Source: Leptofilum sp965368765
GTDB lineage: Bacteria > Chloroflexota > Anaerolineae > Promineifilales > Promineifilaceae
Direction of reading: 5' to 3'
Assembly (NCBI GenBank): GCA_965368765.1
Contig: CBDUOF010000032.1
Span: 1 to 22,255, forward strand
DNA length: 22,255 bases
In this document: piece after piece, positions 22,223-22,255 of the stretch
Layout: each line of letters opens with the position of its first letter
Position numbering within the stretch: position 1 is the first letter of the stretch
Made by a program: the position numbers and the translations under genes
The notes under the pieces: model-generated
The model's input: the letters and a program-made list of their open reading frames with translations, nothing else
Told to the model about the DNA's origin: nothing
Databases searched by the model: none

Positions 22223-22255
22223 ACGGCCGTCAATCTCGGCTAATGTGGAAAGGCT

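Larger units (their letters stand above)
158..22230. repeat. Dispersed palindrome ACGGCCGT (consensus AACGGCCGTT), 44 copies
   Basis: Copies start at 158, 293, 447, 2734, 3173, 3630, 3989, 5008, 5110, 6691, 6829, 7205, 7246, 7712, 7793, 8837, 9120, 10139, 11037, 11606, 12396, 12967, 13830, 13995, 14421, 14884, 15271, 15445, 15751, 16300, 16714, 16759, 17443, 17653, 17696, 17904, 19469, 19805, 20403, 21216, 21444, 21714, 22142 and 22223. The 5' neighbour is A in 27 and the 3' neighbour T in 26; 17 are the full 10-mer. The frames used are Thr-Ala-Val (29), Asn/Asp/Tyr-Gly-Arg (12) and Arg-Pro (2); one copy, right after the stop at 22222, is intergenic. Counted by eye, so one or two may be missed. 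Confidence 0.95.

Overview
The window is about 22.3 kb of mid-GC bacterial DNA with every recognisable gene on the + strand. The best guess for the source is a member of the Chloroflexota (Anaerolineae/Caldilineae-like). The reason is a cluster of DUF2298/Chlor_Arch_YYY membrane proteins beside an Agl23-type (TIGR03663) protein, a pairing known mainly from Chloroflexi and some archaea. The GAF-GAF-PAS histidine kinase and Crp-type regulator are compatible with this. No rRNA, tRNA, CRISPR array, transposase or phage gene was seen.

Layout. 1-502: 3' end of tsaD (tRNA t6A synthesis). 684-2804: soluble GAF-GAF-PAS sensor histidine kinase. 3065-4312: large AlaX-type alanyl-tRNA editing protein with a DHHA1 tail. 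4468-5319: metallo-beta-lactamase-fold protein whose metal ligands are mostly replaced. 5380-6093: Crp/Fnr regulator. 6160-6981: calcineurin-like metallophosphoesterase. 7157-16827: three large membrane proteins in a row, namely a PMT-like glycosyltransferase fused to a YYY/DUF2298 domain, a stand-alone YYY protein, and a GT-C-like protein that looks like a diverged Agl23 relative. 16972-17996: ECF sigma factor overlapping by 4 bp a small single-pass membrane protein that is probably its anti-sigma factor. 17997-18304: non-coding stretch with a tandem duplication of a roughly 110-bp unit made of two hairpins. 18305-22222: Agl23-type membrane protein fused to a six-repeat NHL beta-propeller.

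How the genes may work together. From 7157 onward the window holds four polytopic proteins with GT-C-type features (acidic motif in the first extracytoplasmic loop, many membrane segments, exported C-terminal domains). They are most simply read as a machine that transfers or moves lipid-linked sugars at the cell surface. The sigma/anti-sigma pair embedded among them suggests envelope-responsive control. This is inference; no substrate can be read from sequence.

The most striking signal is not a gene. The palindromic octamer ACGGCCGT (usually AACGGCCGTT) occurs 44 times by eye, roughly one per 500 bp, against about 0.3 expected for a random 8-mer. It occurs in all three codon frames (Thr-Ala-Val, Asn-Gly-Arg, Arg-Pro), so it is selected or propagated as DNA, much like the cyanobacterial HIP1 palindrome. 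A second unexplained layer is a set of GAGATTGGAGAT-type inverted repeats embedded inside the coding sequence of both YYY genes.
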